From Methanobacteriota archaeon (GTDB taxonomy: Archaea > Methanobacteriota > Methanobacteria > Methanobacteriales > Methanobacteriaceae): a DNA stretch of 26,112 nt. The stretch is taken from the NCBI GenBank assembly GCA_023430285.1, contig JAEZAV010000199.1, positions 1 through 26,112 of the forward strand, in the 5' to 3' direction. The position numbers and the translations under genes were made by a program. Below are positions 15,365-23,218 of this stretch, in pieces; position 1 is the first letter of the stretch; each line of letters opens with the position of its first letter. The notes under the pieces were generated by a model. The model was not told the DNA's origin, searched no databases, and saw only the letters and a list, made by a program, of their open reading frames with translations.

Positions 15365-16180
15365 ATGGAAAAAATTCCACAACAACTTATTAAATCATTA
15401 ATGGAACTTGGACTTTTAGAATCAGAGGCTAAAATATACATAGCGCTGGCTATGATGGATAATGCTGAAGTTAAGGAACTTATCAATCTTTTAGGTTTAT
15501 CCAAACCTAACACGTATGAAGGCCTAAGAATGCTGGAAGAAAAGGGCCTAGTAGTACTCATCAATACTCGACCTATGGCTTATCAAGTTACACCTCCGGA
15601 TATTGGGTTAGAAATGTTGTTAAAAAACCATGTAAATGCAAAAATAGAAGCTGAAACGATTTTTTCCACTATGAATAAAGAAGATTTTGTAGAAAAATCT
15701 TCAGAAGCGTTGTTACATGTTTTTGGTGAAAAAAGTATAGATTTTAAAATTAGGGATATGTTTGATAATGCCTCTAGAAGTGTGTTTATAATATCATCAC
15801 CCCAGTATATTAAATATTTCAAAAAGTTAGATGGAACAAGACTTAAACTTGATATTAATATTTTTTCAGAGGGTAAAGATACTGAAGAAGAGATAATTAA
15901 ATCTTTTGGGAATAAAGAGGGGAATTTTAAAATTATCAGTGAAGAAAATGTAATTAAAATGCACTCATCCAAGATACAAAGCCCGAAAGAACTCGAAGAA
16001 TATAAAGAAGCTCTTTCAATCTTTGAATATAAAAATATGATGATTTTGATGGTAGATGATTCTGAAATTATGTATGTACTACCATTTTCAAAAAATACCC
16101 TGAGTGCATTTAATACGAAGAATAAATCTTTAATAACATTAATGAAGTTAGGGCTGAAGGATATGACAAATCAACTCTAA
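15365..16180 (+). CDS. TrmB-family transcriptional regulator
   Basis: The product has 271 residues. Residues about 10-75 form the TrmB winged helix-turn-helix: LGLLESEAKIYIALAMMDNA, LINLLGLSKPNTYEGLRMLEEKGLV, then a wing ending in YQVTPP. The C-terminal part (about 90-265) fits the effector-binding region of TrmB-like proteins, though no sugar-binding signature is recognised. The start ATG follows GGGAG at six-base spacing. It is divergently transcribed from the MFS exporter, and the shared intergenic palindromes suggest it controls both genes. The gene is more AT-rich than the Ehb genes, consistent with accessory DNA. Confidence 0.92.
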   Translation: MEKIPQQLIKSLMELGLLESEAKIYIALAMMDNAEVKELINLLGLSKPNTYEGLRMLEEKGLVVLINTRPMAYQVTPPDIGLEMLLKNHVNAKIEAETIFSTMNKEDFVEKSSEALLHVFGEKSIDFKIRDMFDNASRSVFIISSPQYIKYFKKLDGTRLKLDINIFSEGKDTEEEIIKSFGNKEGNFKIISEENVIKMHSSKIQSPKELEEYKEALSIFEYKNMMILMVDDSEIMYVLPFSKNTLSAFNTKNKSLITLMKLGLKDMTNQL

Positions 16181-16373
16181 AAATCTAAATAACTCATTAA
16201 TTCAAATCATACTGTGGTAAATTGATTATTAAGGATTATTTTTAGGTTTTTACAAGCTCATGAATAAAATTTATTGGATTTCACATGATAAAGTTGGGGT
16301 GTAATGGAATCAAGATAATTTTATTTAAGGGATAATTTCCATAGTTAATTCTAATCAATTTAAAGGAGATAAC

Positions 16374-17030
16374 ATGAAAGAATTTGCCATTACAATAAAA
16401 GCCCATAATAAACCTGGTGTACTCAGGGATATCACAGAAATGATGGCTAAATGTGGGATAAACATATCATACACACATTTATTTGTAGAGAAGGATGAAT
16501 CTGCTTCAGTTTATATGGAACTGGAAGATGTTAAGGATATTGAAACCCTTGCACACAACATTCTTACCCATGGAAATGTTGATGATGTTATAACCCACAG
16601 ATCATTGGGAGAAATCTACGGAAAAAGAATAATCATCATTGGGGGAGGGGCGCAAGTTGCGATGGTTGCACAAGGTGCAATTACAGAGGCTGATCGCCAC
16701 AACATTAGGGGTGAAAGAATCAGTGTTGATACCATTCCTTTGGTTGGAGAGCAAGAACTTGCAGAAGCAGTATCTGCTGTTGCCAGACTTCCTAGAATTG
16801 GTGCACTTGTGCTTGCAGGTTCACTCATGGGTGGCAAAATTTCAGATGCCATTGAAGATATTAAAGAGGAGCATGACGTTGTTGTGATAAGCCTCAACAT
16901 GCCTGGAAGCGTGACTGAAAAGGCGGATCTTGTAATAACAGATCCAGTACAGGCCGGAGTAATGGCAGTTATGGCCATTGCTGATACTGCATTATTTGAT
17001 ATAAAAAAAATTGGAAAGAGAAAGTTTTAG
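16374..17030 (+). CDS. ACT domain plus DUF5612 protein
   Basis: The product has 218 residues. The N-terminal 75 residues are an ACT regulatory domain (FAITIKAHNKPGVLRDITEMMAKCGINISYTH), which usually binds amino acids. The rest includes a glycine-rich KRIIIIGGGAQVAMVAQGA strand-turn, GALVLAGSLMGGKISDAIEDI and VVVISLNMPGSV, a Rossmann-like alternation assigned to DUF5612, a methanogen-conserved family. A GGAGATAAC ribosome site precedes it, and a TTTATTTAAGG TATA-like element lies near 16320. The function is unknown. An amino-acid-responsive regulatory or enzymatic role is plausible. It converges with the next gene with only 5 bp between them. Confidence 0.88.
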   Translation: MKEFAITIKAHNKPGVLRDITEMMAKCGINISYTHLFVEKDESASVYMELEDVKDIETLAHNILTHGNVDDVITHRSLGEIYGKRIIIIGGGAQVAMVAQGAITEADRHNIRGERISVDTIPLVGEQELAEAVSAVARLPRIGALVLAGSLMGGKISDAIEDIKEEHDVVVISLNMPGSVTEKADLVITDPVQAGVMAVMAIADTALFDIKKIGKRKF

Positions 17031-17050
17031 AACATTTATAATGGTTCTAA
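17027..17050. terminator. Inverted repeat at a convergent gene junction
   Basis: TTAGAAC (17027-17033) and GTTCTAA (17044-17050) are perfect 7-bp arms spanning the stop codons of both convergent genes. A symmetric stem here could end transcription in both directions. No U-tract follows on either side, so this is tentative. Confidence 0.3.
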
Positions 17051-17323
17051 TGTCCTAATTAATCTTTCAGCGGCAATTTTCACTTCAGTGTCTTGGATGT
17101 CGCCACTTTTTGCAATTTTCAGTGCCATAGCCAGTACCTTTGGAACATCTTCTGCAGAAATATTTTCTGCCATGTTGGTATAGCTCTGATTGGGCATATC
17201 TTCTATTTCGACATTTTTTTCTGCCATGGTGTTTAACATTTGTTTACATTCTTTCATCAAGGCAGGATCGTCCCTTTTATTTTCACATTTAGCCATAAGT
17301 TCATTGCTTTTTTCATCGTCCAT
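17036..17323 (-). CDS. Small protein of unknown function, paralog 1
   Basis: The product has 95 residues, is soluble, mostly helical and charged, with no signal peptide. It carries two cysteines about a dozen residues apart (AKCENK and KECKQ). It aligns over its whole length with the protein at 17464-17745, with roughly half the residues identical. Shared segments include DxPNQxY, EN, DV-KVL, ALK, SGDI-DTE, and A-RLIR near the C-terminus. I do not recognise the family. The duplicate and the conserved cysteines argue that it is a real gene and may bind a metal or form a disulfide. Confidence 0.85.
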   Translation of the reverse strand: MDDEKSNELMAKCENKRDDPALMKECKQMLNTMAEKNVEIEDMPNQSYTNMAENISAEDVPKVLAMALKIAKSGDIQDTEVKIAAERLIRTLEPL

Positions 17324-17463
17324 AGTAACACCTGATAATAACTTATTGACTTACGAGAACTTATAGATGTCGAAATTAAAAAAAGAGTTTTATAAAGCGG
17401 TATTTAATTTAATTGTAAGTTTGAATAGTTGAAAGAAATGAAGAAAAAAAAGTTAATTATGGA

Positions 17464-17745
17464 TTAACTCATTTCAATTGCTCTGATTAATCTGCTAGCA
17501 GCATTTTTGAGTTCAGTATCAGTTATGTCTCCACTTTCTCGAACTTTTAATGCTAACTGTAGTACTTTCGAAACATCCTTTGGAGTTAAATTTTCAACCA
17601 TTCCAAGGTAGGTTTGATTTGGGTCATCCTCTAACATTACATTTTTGTCCTTCATCATGTTAAGCAAAACTTCGCAAGAACCCATCACTGATGTATCATC
17701 CATACTTTCACATTTTTTCATTAATTCCTCGGCCTGTTTATCCAT
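17464..17745 (-). CDS. Small protein of unknown function, paralog 2
   Basis: The product has 93 residues and is the tandem paralog of the gene at 17036-17323, on the same strand and 140 bp upstream of it. It keeps the two cysteines (KKCESM and GSCEV), the DDPNQTY motif and the C-terminal SGDITDTELKNAASRLIRAIE. A GGTGAT ribosome site lies seven bases before the ATG. It has its own TATA-like promoter at about 17777-17787. No catalytic motif is recognised. The intervening 140 bp holds only AT-rich sequence, so the two genes may be expressed separately. Confidence 0.87.
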   Translation of the reverse strand: MDKQAEELMKKCESMDDTSVMGSCEVLLNMMKDKNVMLEDDPNQTYLGMVENLTPKDVSKVLQLALKVRESGDITDTELKNAASRLIRAIEMS

Positions 17746-17776
17746 AAAATCACCATATATACTATATACCTATGTA

Positions 17777-17790
17777 GATTTATATTTTTG
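17777..17790 (-). promoter_or_regulatory. TATA-box promoter of small-protein paralog 2
   Basis: On the minus strand an AAATATAAATC element lies about 32-42 bp upstream of the start codon at 17745. The transcription start would fall near 17757, leaving a very short leader that includes the GGTGAT ribosome site. Confidence 0.45.
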
Positions 17791-17988
17791 TCTTGACAAA
17801 ACTACTCCCAATAATCTTCCTAATTACTCAGATACAATTTTAAAGCTACATGATCCTTTGAAAGGGTTATGAAAACAATTAATCTTATGTTAGATCAACA
17901 ATTCTATATTCTTTAAAAAATATAATACTTAATCACAGTATGAAATAGTAAAATTTTGTTCCTGTAAAATCTTTGTATGGTGGATTAT

Positions 17989-18492
17989 ATGTCGGTATAT
18001 TACGATACAATGGATGGACCAATAGTTACAGCTGCAGAGCTGGCATTAGAAATGGAAAATGTTAACTACGTTTTGCCTTTCGTTAAAAAAGAATTTGAAA
18101 CTGAACTTAAAGAAGCCTTTGATAATGCAGTAATTGTTAGAGAGTTAAGTGGAGAAGCAGCTGAAGTTGCTGATCAATGGTTTTTTGAAACTGCTGTTCG
18201 ACTTCACATGTTGGGTGTTGGAAAGCCATTCACCGGAATAAAACACTCTGGTCTTAACCATGAACACATCATTCTAAAGGCAAACGAATCTATAGAAAAT
18301 CAGGACAAAACTGCCCTTGAAACCCTTTTGTCGAATTCTTTGATGGAGGCCCTTGAAACAAGATATGAAATCACGATATCAAAAAAGGATTACGATGTTA
18401 ATGATGTTGATGCAGCAAGGGAATACATGAATTCCAAGATGGATTTTGTTGAATTTTCCAATGAACTCTTAAAACTAATTAAATCCAAATAG
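17989..18492 (+). CDS. DUF6448 family protein
   Basis: The product has 167 residues from ATG 17989, which has GGTGG five bases upstream. An ATG at 17977 in the same frame has no ribosome site. Near the N-terminus is YDTMDGPIVTAAELALE. Further on come NVNYVLPFVKKEFE, EVADQWFFETAVRLHMLGVGKPFTGIK and SGLNHEHI, matching the DUF6448 pattern (typically CDTxDGPVV, FxETxVRxHRxGEGxPYTGxKP). The usual cysteine before DT is a tyrosine here, and there is no signal peptide. The function is unknown. A cupin gene follows 48 bp downstream and is probably co-transcribed. Confidence 0.85.
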   Translation: MSVYYDTMDGPIVTAAELALEMENVNYVLPFVKKEFETELKEAFDNAVIVRELSGEAAEVADQWFFETAVRLHMLGVGKPFTGIKHSGLNHEHIILKANESIENQDKTALETLLSNSLMEALETRYEITISKKDYDVNDVDAAREYMNSKMDFVEFSNELLKLIKSK

Positions 18493-18540
18493 TATTCCGT
18501 TTCATATTGCTTAAAATGAATTTTTAAGGAGATAAAAAGA

Positions 18541-18867
18541 ATGTCCGAAGAACTGAAATCAAAACCACTAAAAGTAGAAGATCTCATTGACTACCAAGAA
18601 AATGCAGTTGTGAGCCGTGAAATAATAAGGAAAGAAACAGGAACAGTAACTATTTTCGCTTTTGATAAGGGAGAAGGATTGAGTGAACACACTGCACCAT
18701 TTGATGCAATGGTTCAAATTGTTGATGGTACTGCAGAAATAATAATTTCCGGTGAAAAGAACATAGTGAACAAGGGAGAGCTTATTATAATGCCTGCAAA
18801 TGAACCTCATGCACTGAATGCTGTTGAAAGATACAAAATGGTACTAACCATGATCAGATCCAACTAA
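18541..18867 (+). CDS. Small single-domain cupin protein
   Basis: The product has 108 residues in a cupin fold. The first motif region reads GEGLSEHTAPFDAMVQIVDGTAEI and has only one of the usual two histidines. The second reads KGELIIMPANEPHAL and keeps its histidine. Metal ligation may therefore be incomplete. The N-terminal 25 residues (KVEDLIDYQENAVVSREI) are typical of small archaeal/bacterial cupins found next to redox or stress genes. A GGAGATAAAAAGA ribosome site precedes the ATG. The substrate is unknown. Confidence 0.88.
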   Translation: MSEELKSKPLKVEDLIDYQENAVVSREIIRKETGTVTIFAFDKGEGLSEHTAPFDAMVQIVDGTAEIIISGEKNIVNKGELIIMPANEPHALNAVERYKMVLTMIRSN

Positions 18868-19181
18868 TACTGCCCACTTATGGTTATTCAAATAATTTAA
18901 CGGTTTATCTACTTTGTTGGGCCGTACTTATTTCTAATTTTTTTTTATTCAGTTTTAAGATGTTGATTTTCCTGCTAAACTAAGATTTATGGGAATATTA
19001 TTTTTAATTTTATTTCAATAATCCTTTGTTGATTTATTTTCATGGTTTCCCTAGGTAGGGGGATCAATAATCTAAACTGTGGGTTATTTGGGAGAATAAA
19101 ACAAAAAAACTTTTATTGAATAATATTTAAACTCGAACATAATCTCCAGATTGTAATATTAATTTTAGGGGGAATTTAATT
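18868..19181. other. Intergenic region between the cupin and TMEM175-like genes
   Basis: This is 314 bp without a gene. It contains a nine-T run at 18938-18946 that fits the end of the DUF6448-cupin transcript. A CCCTAGGTAGGG dyad lies at 19049-19060, extendable with G-U pairs. An ATATTTAAAC TATA-like element near 19123-19132 could drive the downstream gene. Nothing else stands out. Confidence 0.5.
18938..18946 (+). terminator. Poly-T tract ending the DUF6448-cupin transcript
   Basis: Nine consecutive Ts lie about 70 bp past the cupin stop codon. Archaeal RNA polymerase terminates efficiently at U-tracts without needing a stem. No hairpin precedes it. Confidence 0.4.
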
Positions 19182-19787
19182 ATGAATAATGATAATCAAT
19201 TGATGGACACAAAAAGACTTGAAACATTGGTCGATGGGATATTTGCAATTGCAATGACTCTATTGGTTTTGAGTTTAGCTGTACCTCAACTTACGCCACC
19301 AGTTACGGATTCAGCACTTAGAGCAGCTTTGGTGGGCTTGATCCCAAACTTAATTTCGATGGTTGTAAGTTTCCTGTTGTTATCAATCTTTTGGAAGATA
19401 CATCACAAGTTTTTTAAGCAGATAGAATATATTAACGGAACATTACTTTGGATCAACGTGATATGGCTTTTATTCATAGTTTTGGTGCCATTTTCTGAAA
19501 CGTTAACAGGGGATTATGGAGGGACCATGACGGCCCATTTCGTGTTCAACTTGAACATGATGGGTATTGCACTGCTACTTTTCCTGAACTGGCACTACGC
19601 TTCAAGCCACAACTTTATCAACGAAAATGTTAATCAAAATGAAATTAAAATCACTTGGAGAGTTAACGTAGCATTTGTATTGATAGTTATTGGTGCAATA
19701 CTGTTATCCTTTGTGATACCTGATTACGCATCGTTAATTTATTTGTTGACATTTGTTGTTGAAAATATTGTAAGAAAGCTGTCATGA
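19182..19787 (+). CDS. TMEM175-like (DUF1211) predicted potassium channel
   Basis: The product has 201 residues and about six hydrophobic segments. The first helix begins KRLETLVDGIFAIAMTLLVLSL, a variant of the family signature RxxxFSDGVFAIAxTLL, with LVDG in place of FSDG. HHKFFKQIEYINGTLLWIN matches the family's loop before helix 4. Prokaryotic TMEM175 proteins form tetrameric K+-selective channels. The changed FSDG residues may alter function. The start ATG follows GGGGGAATT. The gene stands alone, with a hairpin-like terminator just after the stop. Confidence 0.9.
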   Translation: MNNDNQLMDTKRLETLVDGIFAIAMTLLVLSLAVPQLTPPVTDSALRAALVGLIPNLISMVVSFLLLSIFWKIHHKFFKQIEYINGTLLWINVIWLLFIVLVPFSETLTGDYGGTMTAHFVFNLNMMGIALLLFLNWHYASSHNFINENVNQNEIKITWRVNVAFVLIVIGAILLSFVIPDYASLIYLLTFVVENIVRKLS

Positions 19788-19790
19788 AAA

Positions 19791-19819
19791 GTTAAGTCAA
19801 TATTTTCTTAACATTTTTT
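19791..19819 (+). terminator. Hairpin with U-tract after the TMEM175-like gene
   Basis: GTTAAG (19791-19796) and CTTAAC (19807-19812) form a 6-bp stem with a 10-base loop, followed at once by six Ts (19814-19819). It begins four bases after the stop codon, which fits an intrinsic terminator. Confidence 0.55.
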
Positions 19820-19859
19820 ATTTCTTTCTGCAACCTCTACTGGATTTTCTTAAAATTTA

Positions 19860-20666
19860 TCATAGTAAATGTTGGTTACAGTAGCTACAAATGGTAGAGT
19901 ATTCACATAAACGACATTTGTTGATATTTATACGGATTTCGGGCTTTTTTCCTTCGTAGATCATATCACTAAGTTTTTCGAAAATTTCTATGAACTTGTT
20001 GGTTAGAACGGGGCTGTTTACTACGGGTTGTTTGGATCCTATCTTAATGTAGTTAACAAATCCCACTGCAACATCCTTATTAAATTCTTCTTCAATCAAA
20101 AATGAATAAGCTGAAGATTGAATGGCATCAGATTCCCAAACTCCGTTAAAAGGTGGTAAATTGGTTTTAATTGCAATTGGATAGTAAGTACCGTCGATGA
20201 TCTCAATTTTATCGATCATTCCCACGAGACCCACCTCGGGATTTTCTATTTTAAATTCAATAAAAGAGGGAGGATAAAGAATCTTTACGGCTTCTGATCC
20301 GTTGATGCCGTCATTCAATAGTTTTTGAGTTTTTATTGCTATCAACCATGAGTTGAATCTCATGTCTTCCTTCAAGCTTTCAAATATATGGGATGGATCT
20401 TCTATCCCTTCCTCTTGATACCGTCTGTAAATCGTGTCAAGGAATGATGGCATATCTTTGAAGAGTTCATTTAAAATGTCTCTTATGTTCATCTCACCAT
20501 TCAAAACCCATAAATTTCGTTGTACTATGCTATCAAAACCTTTAAAGGCTTCTCTTGATATTTTTCCTGAAATTTGTTCTTCAGTTGTAATATCTAAATT
20601 TTCTAGCCTTAAATTTAGTTTTTCGGGGCAGTACAAATACTCTTTAATGTTTGTAACAGTTATCAT
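19860..20666 (-). CDS. Solitary Cas4/RecB-like Fe-S protein with a degenerate nuclease site
   Basis: The product has 268 residues. The Cas4-type Fe-S layout is present: C13 in YLYCPEK, then C251-x2-C254-x5-C260 plus C263 at the C-terminus (KCRLCEYSTICSYC). The nuclease core is partly kept: D152 in GMIDKIEI and K167 in PIAIKTN, then a DAIQSSAYSFLIEE helix. The acidic residue expected two places before the lysine (the E of ExK) is A165. It may therefore be a weak or inactive nuclease, or a DNA-binding relative. No cas genes or repeats are nearby, so a general DNA-repair or defence role is more likely than CRISPR adaptation. It has no operon partner. Confidence 0.8.
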   Translation of the reverse strand: MITVTNIKEYLYCPEKLNLRLENLDITTEEQISGKISREAFKGFDSIVQRNLWVLNGEMNIRDILNELFKDMPSFLDTIYRRYQEEGIEDPSHIFESLKEDMRFNSWLIAIKTQKLLNDGINGSEAVKILYPPSFIEFKIENPEVGLVGMIDKIEIIDGTYYPIAIKTNLPPFNGVWESDAIQSSAYSFLIEEEFNKDVAVGFVNYIKIGSKQPVVNSPVLTNKFIEIFEKLSDMIYEGKKPEIRININKCRLCEYSTICSYCNQHLL

Positions 20667-20678
20667 TGTTTTCTAATT

Positions 20679-20714
20679 GTAATATGTATTACTAATATTA
20701 TATTACTAATATTT
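20679..20714. promoter_or_regulatory. Repeat-rich promoter region of the Cas4-like gene
   Basis: A 14-bp unit, TATTACTAATATT followed by A or T, occurs twice in tandem (20687-20700 and 20701-20714). An adjoining palindrome GTAATA-TG-TATTAC spans 20679-20692. This lies 13-48 bp upstream of the minus-strand gene at 20666, where its TATA box should be. It may be an operator cluster overlapping the promoter, though AT-rich chance repetition is possible. Confidence 0.4.
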
Positions 20715-20773
20715 AAAATTAATGAAGGATCAATAAATAATTCAAAAAAAGACTAAAGTAGGGTTAAAAATTT

Positions 20774-20815
20774 CAAAAAAAATAGAACCATGGCTTAGGG
20801 TTCAAAGAACCCTAA
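20774..20815 (-). terminator. Stem-loop over the hom stop codon followed by a U-tract
   Basis: TTAGGGTTC (20795-20803) and GAACCCTAA (20807-20815) form a perfect 9-bp stem with a 3-base loop. The homoserine dehydrogenase stop (20802-20804) lies within it. On the minus strand an eight-U run (20782-20775) follows about 12 bases later, and a seven-U run (20750-20744) follows further on. This is a good intrinsic-terminator candidate. Confidence 0.6.
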
Positions 20816-22082
20816 TAAACACAGTTTTATCGTTAACACATTGCAGTTGATCTATTTCTTCAACAGCAGATCTCATATCCCTTTCAAGGGCTGTATGGGT
20901 GACCATGAAAATGGGTATTCCCGGTTTGTCGTGCTGTTTTTGTGTCATTGAACCTATACTAATGTTGTATTTACTTAGAATTCCAGATATTTTGTGGAGC
21001 ACTCCTGGTTCGTCCTTGGTGATCAAGCGAAGATAATATTTGGATTCTAAATCTGAAATATCCTTAATTTTTTCTACAGTACAACTTTTAGGGCCGTATA
21101 AAACTGGTTTTTCCATATTTTCTATTATATCAATACAATCTCCCACAACTGCACTGGCTGTAGGCATCATCCCTGCACCAGGACCGTACATCATAACCGG
21201 ACCAACCACGTCCCCAATCAAGTAAACACCATTGAAAACACCATTTACTGAGGATAATAGGTGGTCAAGTGGCACGATTGTAGGATGGACTCGAACTTCT
21301 AGTTTTCCATCAACTAACTTGGCAATTGCTAAAAGTTTGATGCACGAGTTGAGTTCTTCCTTTGCAAAACTGATATCTTCGGGTGTGATGCAGGTTATGC
21401 CTTCAACATGGAAGTTTTCCTGTTTAATGTACTTTCCAAAGCTTAGTATGGTAAGTATAATCAATTTTTGTGCAGTGTCGTCTCCTTCAATATCAAAACT
21501 TGGATCGGCTTCAGCATAACCCTTTTCTTGTGCCTCTTTGAGCACATCCTCAAATTCCAGTCCTTCATCAGTCATTTTTGTTAGGATGTAATTGGCAGTT
21601 CCGTTGATGATGCCATAAATTGATTGAATGTTGTTGGCTGAAAGTCCTTCATTCAGGGGTTGTAATAATGGTATTCCTCCGCCCACACTTGCCTCAAAGC
21701 ATATTCTAACATCGTTTTTTGTAGCTGTTGAAATGATTTCATCCCAATGTTTGGCTAAAAGAGCTTTATTAGCAGTTACAACATGTTTACCATTTGCCAT
21801 GGCTTTTGTAATGAATTTAAGCGCTGGCTGATAACCTCCCATTAGTTCGATAACAATTTCTATTTCGGGATCATCAAGAATATCATTAATATCTGTGGAA
21901 AGAACATCTGGAGCTATTTCTACCCCTCTATCGGTGGTTATGTCCAGATCCACAACTTTTTTTAATTTAACCTTTTTTCCTACTTTGTTCTCTACTAGAT
22001 CAATATTTTTATTCAGGGTTTCGACAACACCACTTCCAATGGTTCCAAAACCTATAAGTCCTATGTTAACTGTATCTTTCAT
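20802..22082 (-). CDS. hom: Homoserine dehydrogenase with C-terminal ACT domain
   Basis: The product has 426 residues, the usual length of the ACT-bearing form. It reduces aspartate-semialdehyde to homoserine with NAD(P)H, on the path to threonine, methionine and isoleucine. The Rossmann motif G11-F-G13-T-I-G16 opens the NAD(P)-binding domain. ANKALLAKHWDEI at about 104-116 and the GTANYILTKM and GYAEADPSFDIEGDDTAQKL segments are family signatures, including substrate-binding acidic residues. Residues from about 350 onward (YYLRLITKDEPGVLHKISGILSK) form the ACT domain for feedback by threonine. A GGGGGAATTTA ribosome site precedes the ATG. It is transcribed on its own. Confidence 0.97.
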   Translation of the reverse strand: MKDTVNIGLIGFGTIGSGVVETLNKNIDLVENKVGKKVKLKKVVDLDITTDRGVEIAPDVLSTDINDILDDPEIEIVIELMGGYQPALKFITKAMANGKHVVTANKALLAKHWDEIISTATKNDVRICFEASVGGGIPLLQPLNEGLSANNIQSIYGIINGTANYILTKMTDEGLEFEDVLKEAQEKGYAEADPSFDIEGDDTAQKLIILTILSFGKYIKQENFHVEGITCITPEDISFAKEELNSCIKLLAIAKLVDGKLEVRVHPTIVPLDHLLSSVNGVFNGVYLIGDVVGPVMMYGPGAGMMPTASAVVGDCIDIIENMEKPVLYGPKSCTVEKIKDISDLESKYYLRLITKDEPGVLHKISGILSKYNISIGSMTQKQHDKPGIPIFMVTHTALERDMRSAVEEIDQLQCVNDKTVFIRVL

Positions 22083-22162
22083 TAAATTCCCCCAGTTGGA
22101 TCGAGTTTATACTAATAAATGTACTAAAAATATAACACATGTTAATTAGGATCATCAAGTTA

Positions 22163-23185
22163 TTAAGTTATTCTCAGATTCTTAAGTTTGATGTATTCCC
22201 CAACAGATTCGCGCGTGGTTCCGACTATCAATCTGTATGTAGTTGTTTCGTTCATCACCTTCTCAAGCTTACCCCTTGCTACAACACGTTCTCCTTCCAC
22301 TGCCTGTCCAGAATAGGTATGTGTGTAGGAAGCAACTTCATTAATAGGGACTTCTAGACCATTTAAAACGGTAACATCTTCAACCTTGTACACAGCAGGA
22401 TTATCGTAGGCTGCAATAGCATCTGAAACTGTACATTCTATTTCTACAGTACCCATTGGACTGTATGTGGTCTTTCCATACGTGCCTGAGATTTCATCCC
22501 AATCCCGGGTCTGAAGAATGTCGAAGAGAGTTCCATCTATTAATCCCCTGTTATGTTTACGAGATTCATACCATCGAAATTCATCGTAGGATAACGAGGA
22601 ATCAACAATCCTTTTTTTGTAGAGTTTTTGCCAGTAATCTTCTCCCACAGCTTTCAATACACCATTATTTTCTTTAATTTCTGCAAAGGATTCCATGATC
22701 ATTCTATGGTTTTTTAGGCCGTAAATTACAAAATCTATGTCTGAAGCATTTTTTATGTAAAGGCCAGGTAAAATAGATCCTGAAACGCCCATTTTGTTGT
22801 AGGATAATCCTGTGTGGTCATGGAAGGTGTCTGCAAGTTTAACAACCTTTTCAAGGAGAGAATTTCTATCTTCAGATTCCATGATCTCTTTGAGGCGTTC
22901 TGTGGGTTGCAGTATATTTTCGATCTTCTCACTTGGAACTCCCATCATCTGAACACCTGTGATGTCACAGTCGAAAAGGTAGTCAGGATAATTAGTTCCT
23001 AAAAAATCGTAGGCTTTTTTTGAGTCCACCTTGACATACTTCTTGCTGTTTAATGACCTGTCACCATTTAGATCAGGAATATACCTTAAAAATGATAATA
23101 TTCTGTCATGGGGATGCAGATAAGTTGTTGTAGCAAAGAACAGATCATCGGTGGTGTATATGAAATCTCGTGGTCTGGCTCTCAT
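22163..23185 (-). CDS. Predicted archaeal nucleotidyltransferase (COG2413-like)
   Basis: The product has 340 residues. In the centre, VSGSILPG with G136-S137, followed by SDIDF with D149 and D151, gives the GS-x11-DxD signature of the polymerase-beta nucleotidyltransferase fold. The N-terminal 100 residues (ARPRDFIYTTDDLFFATTTYLHPHDRILSFLRYIP) are typical of an archaeal orthologous group often called COG2413. The C-terminal part (about 240-340) is beta-rich and may bind RNA or another substrate. The reaction is unknown. Its promoter shares a 33-bp space with the divergent PPC gene, so both messages are probably nearly leaderless. Confidence 0.85.
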   Translation of the reverse strand: MRARPRDFIYTTDDLFFATTTYLHPHDRILSFLRYIPDLNGDRSLNSKKYVKVDSKKAYDFLGTNYPDYLFDCDITGVQMMGVPSEKIENILQPTERLKEIMESEDRNSLLEKVVKLADTFHDHTGLSYNKMGVSGSILPGLYIKNASDIDFVIYGLKNHRMIMESFAEIKENNGVLKAVGEDYWQKLYKKRIVDSSLSYDEFRWYESRKHNRGLIDGTLFDILQTRDWDEISGTYGKTTYSPMGTVEIECTVSDAIAAYDNPAVYKVEDVTVLNGLEVPINEVASYTHTYSGQAVEGERVVARGKLEKVMNETTTYRLIVGTTRESVGEYIKLKNLRIT

Positions 23186-23218
23186 GGATTAATTTAACAG
23201 TTTACTCCATTATTAAAT
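23186..23218. promoter_or_regulatory. 33-bp divergent promoter region for two apparently leaderless genes
   Basis: The two start codons are 33 bp apart and neither has a ribosome site. TTAATTTAAC (23189-23198) would serve as the plus-strand TATA box. TTTAATAAT, read on the minus strand across about 23209-23217, would serve the other gene. Each places transcription at or near its start codon, so the two TATA elements are interleaved and may compete. Confidence 0.5.

Noticed and set aside
19046..19063. CCCTAGGTAGGG dyad as a transcription terminator
   Set aside because: The loop is too tight, no U-tract follows, and it lies over 180 bp past the cupin stop.
19860..20666. CRISPR-Cas locus suggested by the Cas4-like gene
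   Set aside because: No spaced direct repeats and no other cas genes occur in the window.
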